This document shows positions 26,454 through 34,451 of a stretch of DNA of 52,617 bases, piece after piece. The DNA comes from Chloroflexi bacterium HGW-Chloroflexi-10. Its GTDB lineage: Bacteria; Chloroflexota; Anaerolineae; Anaerolineales; Anaerolineaceae. A program made the position numbers and the translations under genes. The notes under the pieces were generated by a model, which worked only from the letters and a program-made list of their open reading frames with translations, was not told the origin of the DNA and did no database searches. Position 1 is the stretch's first letter. Each line of letters begins with the position of its first letter. The DNA lies in NCBI GenBank assembly GCA_002840755.1, contig PHBZ01000039.1:1-52617 (forward strand), read 5' to 3'.

Positions 26454-28637
26454 ATGTCAACACAGCAAGAATGGATCATTACCCGTAGTGAATTTAATCC
26501 CCAAAAAATCCATCATGATGAAACTGTTTTTACGATTGGTAACGGATATCTGAGCACTCGTGGAAGTTTCGAAGAGAGCTTTCCTGAGGAGAATGCTGCA
26601 ACATTTATACATGGCGTGTTTGACGATATTCCGGTGGTCTTCACGGAACTGGTGAATGTACCGAATTGGTTGGATTGTGTTTTGATTTTGGATGGAGAAC
26701 GATTTCGGTTGGATTATGGTGAAATTTTAGACTATGAAAATCAGTTGGATCTTTCTAAAGCGACACTAACGCGGAGTGTGAAATGGCGTAGTCCGGCTGG
26801 AAAAGCTTATCAAATCTCTTTTGAGAGGGTGATTTGCCTGCACGAACAACATCTTTTATTATTACGTGTTGGCATTAATCCGCTTGACGGTGATGCGGAA
26901 GTTATTTTCAGAAGCGGTATCAATGGATGTGTTTCCAATGAAGGGTATGTACATTGGAAACACAAGGCACAATCTGTTCAGCCTGGTCGAGGGTGGTTAT
27001 CTCTTGTTACCAAAAAATCCGAAACGGGTCTGGGAATGTCGTTTTCCCTCAAATCTTCTCTACCCCAGATCAAAATGCAGGCCTGGAATATGGATATGCA
27101 TCCGGTATTAAATTGCTCAGGGTTTATTCCATCACAGGAAGTATTATGGTTTGAAAAAAGGGTAACTGTTTACACAACACGTGATGTACAGGAGCCTATA
27201 CATGCCTCTGAGACATTACTGGGTCAATTGAAAGCATCTTCCTGGGAAGACTTGATATCCGCTCACCAAAAAAAATGGCAACAGGTGTGGACACAAAGTG
27301 ATATCGAGATTGATAGTGAGGATGATGCGCAAATTGCAATCCGTTATAACCTGTTCCAATTATTGATTGCAGCACCCTGGCAGGATGAGCAGGTCAATAT
27401 TGGCGCCAAGACTTTAAGTGGTTATGGTTATCATGGGCATGTGTTTTGGGATACCGAAATTTTTATGCTTCCATTTTTTACATATACCCAACCGCAAGTA
27501 GCGCGAAATCTCCTGTCATACCGCTACCATCGTCTGGCTGGGGCAAGGAAAAAGGCAAAAGAAAATGGTTATCTGGGTGCTCAATTTCCATGGGAAAGCG
27601 CCGATGATGGGGAAGAGGTTACTCCAACCTGGGTACAACACCCAACCGACCGGACAAAATTAACCCGGATTTGGACTGGTGATATTCAAATCCATGTTTC
27701 GGCAGATATTGCTCTGGCTGTCTGGCGTTACGGTCAAGTAAGTGGAGATGATAAATTTTTGCACGAACGGGGTATTCCTATAATATTGGAAACAGCATTG
27801 TTCTGGGAAAGTCGTGCAGAATGGAATGAAATCAACCAGACATATCAGTTCTCAGATGTGATCGGACCGGATGAATACCATGACCATGTTGATAATAATG
27901 CGTATAACAACTTCATGGTGCGCTGGCATTTTCGAATAGCGGAGCAGGCTGCACATTTGTTGCAAGCTCATGAGCCTGATTTGTATGCTGGTCTGGTTGA
28001 TCAGCTGGGATTAAGTGATTCTCGCATGCAGCATTGGTTGGAAATCGCCAATCATATTTATTTTGAGCAGGATGCATTAACCGGATTAATTGAACAATTT
28101 CAAGGGTTTTTTCAATTGGAAGATCTCGATTGGAAATCCCTTGAACCCAGATCAGAATCGATCCAATCATTGTTGGGCATTGAAGCAACCAATCAGGTTC
28201 AGGCACTTAAGCAGGCCGATGTTTTGATGTTGTTTTATCTGTTTCCGGATGCATTTCCTTCTCAGATAATGGCGGTTAATTATGATTATTATAATGCACG
28301 CACGGATCATACCTATGGGTCTTCATTGGGTCCATCGATCCACGCATTGGTAGCCTGCCAATTAGGTAAAACAGAGGAAGCTTACCAACACTTCATTCGT
28401 TCAGCTCATGCGGATTTATATGATGTGCGCGGTAATGCGGGGGATGGTATTCATGCTGCATCGGCCGGCGGACTATGGCAGGCAGTGGTGTTTGGTTTTG
28501 GAGGCCTCCGTGTTGATGAGTATGGTTATCATTGCCAATCGCGGTTACCCAAAAAATGGCGACGATTGCGATTTCGTTTTTGTTATCGAGGTGAATGGAT
28601 CACCATACAAATCCCTGGCCAGGAGGTCCGAGAATGA
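26454..28637 (+). CDS. GH65 alpha-glucoside phosphorylase (maltose/kojibiose/trehalose type)
   Basis: Protein of 727 residues with the three-part glycoside hydrolase family 65 architecture: N-terminal beta-sandwich (about 1-270), (alpha/alpha)6 barrel (about 300-650) and a small C-terminal beta domain. The catalytic acid is Glu474 in GPDEYHDHVDNNAY. 'WDTEIFMLPFF' (about 330) and 'YHRLAGARKKAKENGYLGAQFPWES' region (about 358-382) are family hallmarks. GH65 phosphorylases cleave an alpha-glucosyl disaccharide with phosphate to beta-glucose-1-phosphate and glucose. The following beta-phosphoglucomutase gene fits exactly. The linkage (1,1, 1,2, 1,3 or 1,4) cannot be read from these motifs. Confidence 0.9.
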   Translation: MSTQQEWIITRSEFNPQKIHHDETVFTIGNGYLSTRGSFEESFPEENAATFIHGVFDDIPVVFTELVNVPNWLDCVLILDGERFRLDYGEILDYENQLDLSKATLTRSVKWRSPAGKAYQISFERVICLHEQHLLLLRVGINPLDGDAEVIFRSGINGCVSNEGYVHWKHKAQSVQPGRGWLSLVTKKSETGLGMSFSLKSSLPQIKMQAWNMDMHPVLNCSGFIPSQEVLWFEKRVTVYTTRDVQEPIHASETLLGQLKASSWEDLISAHQKKWQQVWTQSDIEIDSEDDAQIAIRYNLFQLLIAAPWQDEQVNIGAKTLSGYGYHGHVFWDTEIFMLPFFTYTQPQVARNLLSYRYHRLAGARKKAKENGYLGAQFPWESADDGEEVTPTWVQHPTDRTKLTRIWTGDIQIHVSADIALAVWRYGQVSGDDKFLHERGIPIILETALFWESRAEWNEINQTYQFSDVIGPDEYHDHVDNNAYNNFMVRWHFRIAEQAAHLLQAHEPDLYAGLVDQLGLSDSRMQHWLEIANHIYFEQDALTGLIEQFQGFFQLEDLDWKSLEPRSESIQSLLGIEATNQVQALKQADVLMLFYLFPDAFPSQIMAVNYDYYNARTDHTYGSSLGPSIHALVACQLGKTEEAYQHFIRSAHADLYDVRGNAGDGIHAASAGGLWQAVVFGFGGLRVDEYGYHCQSRLPKKWRRLRFRFCYRGEWITIQIPGQEVRE

Positions 28638-29275
28638 TTAGAGCCATTATTTTTGATTTGGATGGTGTTATCACCGATACGGCAGAGTATCATTTTCTTG
28701 CCTGGAAAAGATTGGCGGATGACCAGGGGATTCCGTTCACGCAGGAAGAGAATGATGCTCTGCGTGGTGTTTCCCGGCGAGAATCATTGAACCTGCTCTT
28801 AAAAGACAGGTTGGTTTCAGAAGCTCAGGCTGAAGAGTGGATGGAACGGAAAAATCAATATTATCAGGTGGCCTTGCAAAATTTATCGACTGCTGATGTT
28901 ATACCTGGTGTAATTGATTTCCTGATCGCAGCCAAAACCAAAGGGTTAAAAACAGCACTCGCTTCCGCCAGCAAGAATGCCATGTATGTGCTGGAAAAAC
29001 TGCAACTTCAAATGTATTTTGATATTGTTTGTGATGGTTATTGTGTTTCCAATCCCAAACCGGCACCAGACTTATTTGTATTTACCGCTGGCCGTTTGGG
29101 TATATTCCCTGGGGATTGTGTTGTGGTCGAAGATGCAGAGGCTGGTATACAGGCAGCACGGGCTGCAGGCATGCATAGTATTGGCATAGGTTCTGTTCAG
29201 CGGTTGAAGCAAGCTGAAATTGTTTTGGATTCTTTACGGCAAATCTCAATTGAGGAGATCTTGCAAAAATTTTAG
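28634..29275 (+). CDS. pgmB: Beta-phosphoglucomutase
   Basis: HAD-superfamily enzyme of 213 residues converting beta-glucose-1-phosphate to glucose-6-phosphate in the cytosol. The nucleophile Asp8 and acid/base Asp10 are in DLDGVITDTAEYH, the cap domain spans about 15-90, the second motif Ser lies in 'ALASASKN' (about 112-119), Lys follows in 'NPKPAPD', and the acidic pair is in 'VVVEDAEAGI'. A frame open to 28595 is rejected because 28634 overlaps the phosphorylase stop as ATGA and has AGGAGGT at 28621-28627. It completes the phosphorolysis pathway and is the last gene of the operon. Confidence 0.93.
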   Translation: MIRAIIFDLDGVITDTAEYHFLAWKRLADDQGIPFTQEENDALRGVSRRESLNLLLKDRLVSEAQAEEWMERKNQYYQVALQNLSTADVIPGVIDFLIAAKTKGLKTALASASKNAMYVLEKLQLQMYFDIVCDGYCVSNPKPAPDLFVFTAGRLGIFPGDCVVVEDAEAGIQAARAAGMHSIGIGSVQRLKQAEIVLDSLRQISIEEILQKF

Positions 29276-29302
29276 GTTTTGTTTTTCCTCCAAAGAAAAC
29301 AA

Positions 29303-29340
29303 AATAAAACTGCCCGGTATATCCGGGTGGTTTTATTTTT
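29303..29340 (+). terminator. Terminator of the disaccharide operon
   Basis: A 15-position stem with two mismatches (29303-29317 with 29323-29337), a 5-nt loop, and a T-rich tail lie 27 bases after the pgmB stop. Confidence 0.8.
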
Positions 29341-29394
29341 CCTATTGTATAACGCGCGATATATGAACGGTCACGGTTTAGTTGGGTTTTTTAC

Positions 29395-29423
29395 TTGACA
29401 GTTCTTTGTTATTTTCCTAGAAT
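29395..29423 (+). promoter_or_regulatory. Promoter for the MFS transporter-rph unit
   Basis: -35 TTGACA (29395-29400), 17-bp spacer, -10 TAGAAT (29418-29423). The start site would be near 29430, leaving a leader of about 140 nt that is AT-rich; no clear aptamer was seen in it. Confidence 0.75.
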
Positions 29424-29568
29424 TTTTCTATTGCTATTTTTCTATAGTCTACATTATTTTAATTTAAATAATTGATACAGTTGTCCGCTCTGAGCAGTTT
29501 CCCAAAAAACCAACCTGGTATAAAAAATCTGCTCATTCAAAATTTATCTCATCTTTCAGGAGAGCTTA

Positions 29569-30903
29569 ATGTCATCAGAAGCGATTGTCCAAACGGTGGA
29601 AAAAACACCAGGAAAACAGCGCCGTTGGCGCACTTTGTTTGCTTTATCCTTTGGTTATTTTATTGATCAGGGTGAAGGGCAGACTATTTCGGTTTTATTT
29701 CCTACCCTGCAAGCCTTATGGGGATTGAGTTACACCAATCTTGGGCTTATTGGAACAATCCGTAGTTTGCTTCAAGCATTGAGCGCCCCTTTTTGGGGGT
29801 TCGCTGCTGACCGCTATTCCCGTAAGAAGGTAATTCTGATAGGCACTGGCGTGTGGGGATTATGGACAGCCGTGTGTGGTCTGACCCAGGATTTTGGTCA
29901 GTTACTGGTAATCCGCGCTATTTCCGGAATTGGTTTAGGTTGTCTTATGCCGGCTACCTTTTCCATTATGGCTGATTCATTTGCGCCTAAACAACGTGGA
30001 CGTGCCCTGGGAATTTTGGAATCCATTGGGGTGTTAGGGATTGTGATTGGTACATTGGGCCTGGGTATGTTAGCTACGCCTACTCTTTGGCGTTGGGGTT
30101 TTATATCTCTGGGTTTATTTAGTTTGATCTCTGGTCTGGTGGTCTGGTTTTTGGTGGATGAGCCTGTTCGCGGCGCATCGGAGCCAGAGTTTAAAGGAAA
30201 AATTACCAAAGAAGATGCGGATAAATATAAAGCCAAATTTTCTGATATTCGCAAGGTTCTTTCCATTCCTACTATCTGGGTAGCCATTGCGCAGGGTTTG
30301 GCCGGCTCGATGCCGTGGGTTGTTATGGGGCTGATGTTAATTACCTGGTTAGTCAATGATCGTGGTTTGAGTGAATCGATGGCCACAATTGCTTTTGCAG
30401 GGATTGTGGTAGGAACGGCGATTTCTAACGTTGTTGGTGGTTTTCTGGGTGATTGGGCAGAAGCTAAAAACCCAAAATATGGCCGCACTATCATTGGTCA
30501 GATATCCATTTTTTGTGGCATTCCCTTAACCTTTATCCTTTTCACCCAGACAGAGAGCTGGCCTTTTGGTTGGCTGGTTGCTCTTTGTGTTGTGACCGCG
30601 TTACTGATCAGTTGGCCGGGCAAAGGCGCTAAAGAACCAATGATGCAGGCGACGGTTCCGCCGGAGTTACGTGGGACGGCGTTTGCGATGACAACATTTA
30701 TTGAAAGCGGGTTTGCGGCTCTGGTTGCTTATTTTGCCGGCGCACTGGCAGATAAAATTGGTCTTACAAATGCATTGGTTTGGACTATTCCGGTACCCTG
30801 GATACTTTGCTGTATCCTCTTCTCACTGTTTTATTGGTCCTACCCACGTGATTCTAAAAAGATGCGTGATTTAATGCAGGCTCGCGCGGAAGAGATGAAA
30901 TAA
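29569..30903 (+). CDS. Major facilitator superfamily transporter
   Basis: Membrane transporter of 444 residues with about twelve helices. Between helices 2 and 3 is the MFS motif 'GFAADRYSRKKVIL' (about 86-99), and 'QRGRALGILESIG' follows helix 4-5. A central cytoplasmic loop (about 205-225) separates the two halves. CAGGAGAG precedes the ATG. The substrate is not evident: the sequence resembles general organic-anion or sugar-type MFS proteins. It lies directly after the sugar operon terminator with its own promoter and is followed 15 bases later by RNase PH, so the two are probably co-transcribed though functionally unrelated. Confidence 0.88.
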   Translation: MSSEAIVQTVEKTPGKQRRWRTLFALSFGYFIDQGEGQTISVLFPTLQALWGLSYTNLGLIGTIRSLLQALSAPFWGFAADRYSRKKVILIGTGVWGLWTAVCGLTQDFGQLLVIRAISGIGLGCLMPATFSIMADSFAPKQRGRALGILESIGVLGIVIGTLGLGMLATPTLWRWGFISLGLFSLISGLVVWFLVDEPVRGASEPEFKGKITKEDADKYKAKFSDIRKVLSIPTIWVAIAQGLAGSMPWVVMGLMLITWLVNDRGLSESMATIAFAGIVVGTAISNVVGGFLGDWAEAKNPKYGRTIIGQISIFCGIPLTFILFTQTESWPFGWLVALCVVTALLISWPGKGAKEPMMQATVPPELRGTAFAMTTFIESGFAALVAYFAGALADKIGLTNALVWTIPVPWILCCILFSLFYWSYPRDSKKMRDLMQARAEEMK

Positions 30904-30918
30904 AGGCGGAACAATTTT

Positions 30919-31638
30919 ATGTCTGATATTTTGCGCGTAGATGGACGAACATCAGCTCAATTACGTCCGGTACGTTTTACCCCCGCGTATGTGGATTACC
31001 CTGAGGGTTCTGTTCTGGTGGAGATGGGCAAGACTCGCGTTTTGTGTAATGTCACCATTCAGGAATCTGTCCCTGATTGGATGATTGGACGTGGACAAGG
31101 CTGGATGACAGCAGAATATGCCATGCTGCCGCGTGCGACACATACCCGTTCCCAAAGAGAGACAAAGGGACCTTCTGCCCGCAGCCAGGAAATAAAGCGG
31201 CTGATAGGACGTTCATTACGCGCCGCTGTTGATTTGAACTTGCTGGGCGAACGAACCTTATTGCTGGATTGTGACGTTATTCAGGCTGATGGCGGAACCC
31301 GGACAGCTTCCATTACTGGAGGATATGTTGCGATTGCGATAGCTTTAAAAAAGTTGATCGCCAACGGAAGCATACCAGCGACTGCATTAAAAGCACCGAT
31401 AGCGGCCGTCAGTGTTGGCATTGTGAATGAGCGCGCCTGTCTGGATTTGTGTTACCTGGAAGATTCCCGTGCTGAGGTGGACATGAACGTTGTGATGACA
31501 GCCGAAGGAAAATATATTGAGATTCAAGGAACAGCTGAGGGACAACCGTTTGTCCGTGCTCAGTTGGACGAGCTTACCAGCCTGGCTGAGACCGGAATCA
31601 AAGAATTGGTCAGATTGCAGCTAGCTGCTTTGACCTGA
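30919..31638 (+). CDS. rph: Ribonuclease PH
   Basis: Phosphorolytic 3'-5' exoribonuclease of 239 residues that trims tRNA 3' ends and forms a hexamer. The N-terminus 'RVDGRTSAQLRPVRFTP' and the stretches 'GQGWMTAEYAMLPRATHTR' and 'GRSLRAAVDL' are hallmarks, and 'TLLLDCDVIQADGGTRTASITG' (split at about 110-131) includes the catalytic Asp residues. The length is normal for the bacterial enzyme. It follows the MFS gene by 15 bases with GGCGGA before the ATG. A weak 11-bp hairpin (31659-31669 with 31695-31705) lies after it. Confidence 0.95.
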   Translation: MSDILRVDGRTSAQLRPVRFTPAYVDYPEGSVLVEMGKTRVLCNVTIQESVPDWMIGRGQGWMTAEYAMLPRATHTRSQRETKGPSARSQEIKRLIGRSLRAAVDLNLLGERTLLLDCDVIQADGGTRTASITGGYVAIAIALKKLIANGSIPATALKAPIAAVSVGIVNERACLDLCYLEDSRAEVDMNVVMTAEGKYIEIQGTAEGQPFVRAQLDELTSLAETGIKELVRLQLAALT

Positions 31639-31671
31639 ATTTTGACACTATAATTTACCAATTCCTCTCTT

Positions 31672-32178
31672 TTATTTCAAAGACTTTAAATGAAGAGGGG
31701 AATTGCTGTTTTCTGAAACCAAAATCATATCGCGAAAGCAAACGCAGAGTGTTAACCACTCATCCATTACCAATTGGCGTTTTTGAATTTCTTGTTTGCG
31801 ATTTTCTTTTGAATGATCAAATTTTTGCAGGATTGTTTTGCGTAAAAGTAAAAAAGCTGCCAGGATACCGCAGGAAATTCCAGCGTATACCAGCCAGTTT
31901 TCAGCTTGCTTTAGAGCCTGATCGAAATTCACATAGACCAGTGCAAAAATCACCACACTTGCCAGAATGTCCGGGTGAATGACTTTCCAAAATGGCTGGG
32001 TTTGGATTTCTGGCGGTTTTATATATGGTATCAGTTTACGAATAGCCTGATAATCGAGTGGTAATTTGCTCAGAAATGCCTGGTCTTTTTCGATCCAGGC
32101 AAAATACAGGTCATGAACACTGATGAGCTGATCATTGGATTGGCAAATTGGGCAGTGTTTTTGTTTTTGAGTTACCAT
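31672..32178 (-). CDS. Small two-helix membrane protein with a CPIC motif, unknown
   Basis: Protein of 168 residues when started at 32178. Near the N-terminus is 'HCPICQ' (CxxC, residues 8-13), which could bind a metal with another chain or be a remnant zinc ribbon, as only one CxxC is present. Two hydrophobic segments lie at about 83-99 and 107-127, followed by a basic, Lys/Gln-rich coiled stretch. I do not recognise the family. It starts 16 bases after the DUF2877 gene ends, on the same strand, so co-transcription is likely. AAGGA is about 12 bases from the chosen start, slightly far. Confidence 0.65.
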   Translation of the reverse strand: MVTQKQKHCPICQSNDQLISVHDLYFAWIEKDQAFLSKLPLDYQAIRKLIPYIKPPEIQTQPFWKVIHPDILASVVIFALVYVNFDQALKQAENWLVYAGISCGILAAFLLLRKTILQKFDHSKENRKQEIQKRQLVMDEWLTLCVCFRDMILVSENSNSPLHLKSLK

Positions 32179-32194
32179 TTTGTTTATGTGTCCT

Positions 32195-33079
32195 TCAATT
32201 GGTAAGATTGGGAAGTAAAGCAATCAGGATACCTAAAAAAGTATCAGCCCCGGATGAATTTCCCCAACGGGCGAGTTGAATAGCCTGATTTTGAAAAGGA
32301 ATATCTTCATTTATTAAGCTGTCAAACAGGGTGTGAATACGAGGGTCCGTTTCACCAATCAGGGCACAGGCCATCAGGCACGCGCTCACGGTTGGAGAAC
32401 GCTGGAAAGCAATTTCGACGAGTTGCTGGCCTATGTCCATTAACCAGGTTGTGGAATTCATTCGTTGAAGAGTGAATAACAAACCACTCAAGGCGTCATC
32501 GCCTGATGGAGTGAGACCGCGTCCCATACCGATAAGTGGTGTGGCATTTTGAAGAAATGCATTTGAATCATTTTGTGTAATCGCTTCCATTAAGGCGATC
32601 ATATTGTGCCAGATTTTCTGCATTGGAGGATCCGCCGGTATGTGGTTTTTCTCCATTTTCAGAAGAGGCGTGATCAGATCACTGAATCCGGCATTTCGTT
32701 TTAGTGTCAAAATCTGGGCTGCTGATTGAAAAATCCGCCGATTTTGTTCACTGGCTAAAATCCGATAAACCGGAGGTAATGGTGTATGCCAGACATGAAA
32801 ATCGGTTAGCGAAAGTTCTTCATTATTGCTGATAAAATGAACATTACTTGTCCGGGTTTTGATCTGAACGGGTTGCTGTTTCTGCCAGCTGGTTGGAAGA
32901 CTGGAAACAACCAGGTTTATTGGACCAGGATTATTTGCTGGAGTCAAAAAAATGATCTGACGAGATGTTAGCCGCAAAAAGATACCACTGGATGTGATTC
33001 CGGTGATCTCAGCCAGGCTGCAATTATTCAGCCAGGAATAGGCAACACTGCCAATAGAAGGTGTTTGGATCGTCTGCAT
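32195..33079 (-). CDS. DUF2877 (AllH-like) protein
   Basis: Protein of 294 residues with the DUF2877 signature 'LIGMGRGLTPSGDDALSGLL' at about residues 175-195, a beta-rich N-terminal part, and a helical C-terminus ('RWGNSSGADTFLGILIALLP'). AllH, a DUF2877 member, works with FdrA and AllG in carbamoyl transfer to oxamate during allantoin breakdown; FdrA and AllG genes are absent from this window. AGGAAAAG lies before the ATG. It is divergent from the cyclase operon, whose promoter sits between them, so the two might share a catabolic role, though this is only positional. Confidence 0.78.
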   Translation of the reverse strand: MQTIQTPSIGSVAYSWLNNCSLAEITGITSSGIFLRLTSRQIIFLTPANNPGPINLVVSSLPTSWQKQQPVQIKTRTSNVHFISNNEELSLTDFHVWHTPLPPVYRILASEQNRRIFQSAAQILTLKRNAGFSDLITPLLKMEKNHIPADPPMQKIWHNMIALMEAITQNDSNAFLQNATPLIGMGRGLTPSGDDALSGLLFTLQRMNSTTWLMDIGQQLVEIAFQRSPTVSACLMACALIGETDPRIHTLFDSLINEDIPFQNQAIQLARWGNSSGADTFLGILIALLPNLTN

Positions 33080-33137
33080 GTTTTCTTTTCCTGTCTTGAT
33101 TAAAACATCGAATTCCGGAAATTACCAGCACTTAGGC

Positions 33138-33165
33138 TTGACTTTCGTTTAAAAACGTGCATAAT
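33138..33165 (+). promoter_or_regulatory. Candidate promoter for the cyclase operon
   Basis: -35 TTGACT (33138-33143) and -10 CATAAT (33160-33165) with a 16-bp spacer; a 17-bp alternative reads ATAATA. Transcription would begin near 33172. Confidence 0.6.
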
Positions 33166-33171
33166 AAAAAT

Positions 33172-33529
33172 GTCAGCTGTTACTTTGTCTGACAACCTGA
33201 AGAATAAGAACTGTATTCAACCACAAGGAGGTGTGTCGAAGAAAACCTGATCTTTTTGGATGCAAAGTGGCGGGGATGTTCTTATTTTTTCTCTCCTCGT
33301 GTTCGCATTGATTACTTAAAACCTTTCGGTTTTACATTATATGTGGCTAAAATTAATTGACTACACTCATATTATTATTTACTGGTACCCTGTGTGTGAG
33401 AACCAAAAGATTAAAATAAACCTATGATAAGTTGCGATGCAGGAATTTTTCCTGTATCGTTGTTTGATTTTGGATACAGATTGTGTGCTTAACCAATCGT
33501 AAACCATATTTGATAAAAGGAGTAAACGC
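33172..33529 (+). other. Long leader with possible structured elements upstream of the cyclase gene
   Basis: About 358 bases without a convincing gene. Seen in order: a 6-bp hairpin at the start of the transcript (33171-33176 with 33189-33194); a 9-bp long-range pairing (33203-33211 with 33278-33286) enclosing 66 nt and followed by TTTTCTCTC; a 7-bp hairpin (33317-33323 with 33328-33334); and an 11-bp hairpin with one G-U pair (33435-33445 with 33449-33459) followed by a T-rich stretch. An AAGGAGG at 33224-33230 has no start codon at usable spacing. This arrangement is compatible with a riboswitch or attenuator, but no known class matches. Confidence 0.4.
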
Positions 33530-34411
33530 ATGAAATTAATTGATTTGACGATCCCTCTTGGTATCGGAACACCACCCTGGCCGACCTATGAGCCTTTACA
33601 GTTGAAGTATTTTAAACGTCTGGCGCCAAATGGCGCTAATGGTCAGCTGTTGACTCATTCCAATCATTTGGGAACACACCTTGATGGTGAAATTCATTTT
33701 CATACACCTGGAAAAGATATTGCCTCGTTGGATATGGACTTTTTGGTACACGAAGCTGCTATTGTTGACTTGAGCGATGTTGTAGCCGATTATGATGTTT
33801 ATACCAGTAAGATGATTGAAGAACGCGTTGAAGTTAAAGAAGGCGATATCCTCATCATCCACACCGGTTACCACCATTTTGGTTGGGACCAGCCTACTGC
33901 CAACGAAATCCGCTATATGGTGATGCATCCTGGTCCGGACCGCGAATTTGCGGAATGGGCAAAAGCCAAAAAACTACGCTGGATTGGTGTGGATTGTGGT
34001 TCTGCCGATCATCCGATGAACACCATTCTTCGTAATTGGATGCCACGCCAGACCAAGCAGGCTGAAAAAGTCTTTATGAAAAAATTCGGCAAGAGCCTGG
34101 ATGAATTTTTCACCGATGACAAATATCAATTGATGCATTTGGAAATGTTCCCCTACGGACTTATCCATGCCGAATGTGTGGGCGGAGATATCGACCTGCT
34201 GCTCAACCGCCGGGTAACTGTTGGTTTCTTCCCCTGGCGTTTTGTGGATGGCGAAGCCTCCATTGGCCGCTGTGTGGCCATGGTGGAAGACGCTGAGTAT
34301 GAGGAATTGATGGCCAAGAAAGCCAGCATGACCCTGACCAAGCATGGGGATGCCACCAACCAATCCCATGTTGAAAGTTTGAATAAGATTAGCAAAGAAA
34401 ATCTTAGCTAA
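33530..34411 (+). CDS. Cyclase-family metal-dependent hydrolase
   Basis: Protein of 293 residues of the cyclase superfamily that includes kynurenine formamidase, isatin hydrolase and polyketide cyclases. The metal motif is clear: 'SNHLGTHLDGEIHFH' at residues 43-57 (HxGTHxD plus a downstream His); most relatives have Ala-Pro where this has Gly-Glu. A C-terminal extension past residue 260 is Lys/Thr-rich. The codons are rich in C-ending choices (AAC, TTC, ATC, GCC, ACC) compared with neighbouring genes, suggesting strong expression. AAAGGAG sits seven bases before the ATG. It is followed 40 bases later by the GNAT-like gene. The likely chemistry is hydrolysis of an amide or ring, with substrate unknown. 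Confidence 0.85.
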   Translation: MKLIDLTIPLGIGTPPWPTYEPLQLKYFKRLAPNGANGQLLTHSNHLGTHLDGEIHFHTPGKDIASLDMDFLVHEAAIVDLSDVVADYDVYTSKMIEERVEVKEGDILIIHTGYHHFGWDQPTANEIRYMVMHPGPDREFAEWAKAKKLRWIGVDCGSADHPMNTILRNWMPRQTKQAEKVFMKKFGKSLDEFFTDDKYQLMHLEMFPYGLIHAECVGGDIDLLLNRRVTVGFFPWRFVDGEASIGRCVAMVEDAEYEELMAKKASMTLTKHGDATNQSHVESLNKISKENLS

Positions 34412-34451
34412 TTTATTACCCATTTTTCTACATAATAAAGGAGATGTAACT

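Noticed and set aside
29898..30494. 198-residue frame antisense to the MFS transporter
   Set aside because: The plus-strand MFS gene has clear helices and motifs; the antisense frame has a shadow composition rich in Pro, Ser and Thr.
33244..33252. AACCTGATC followed by TGGAT and GGCGGGGA, reminiscent of part of a TPP riboswitch
   Set aside because: The upstream half of the TPP aptamer (the GCTGAGA arm) is missing, the spacing is too short, and the spacing between CTGATC and GGAT is wrong. The downstream genes are not thiamine genes.
33260..33319. 19-residue hydrophobic open frame in the cyclase leader
   Set aside because: No ribosome binding site at workable distance (AAGGAGG is about 30 bases upstream) and nothing else supports translation.
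33974..34423. 149-residue frame antisense to the cyclase gene
   Set aside because: No ribosome binding site or family features; the plus strand carries a clear cyclase-family gene.
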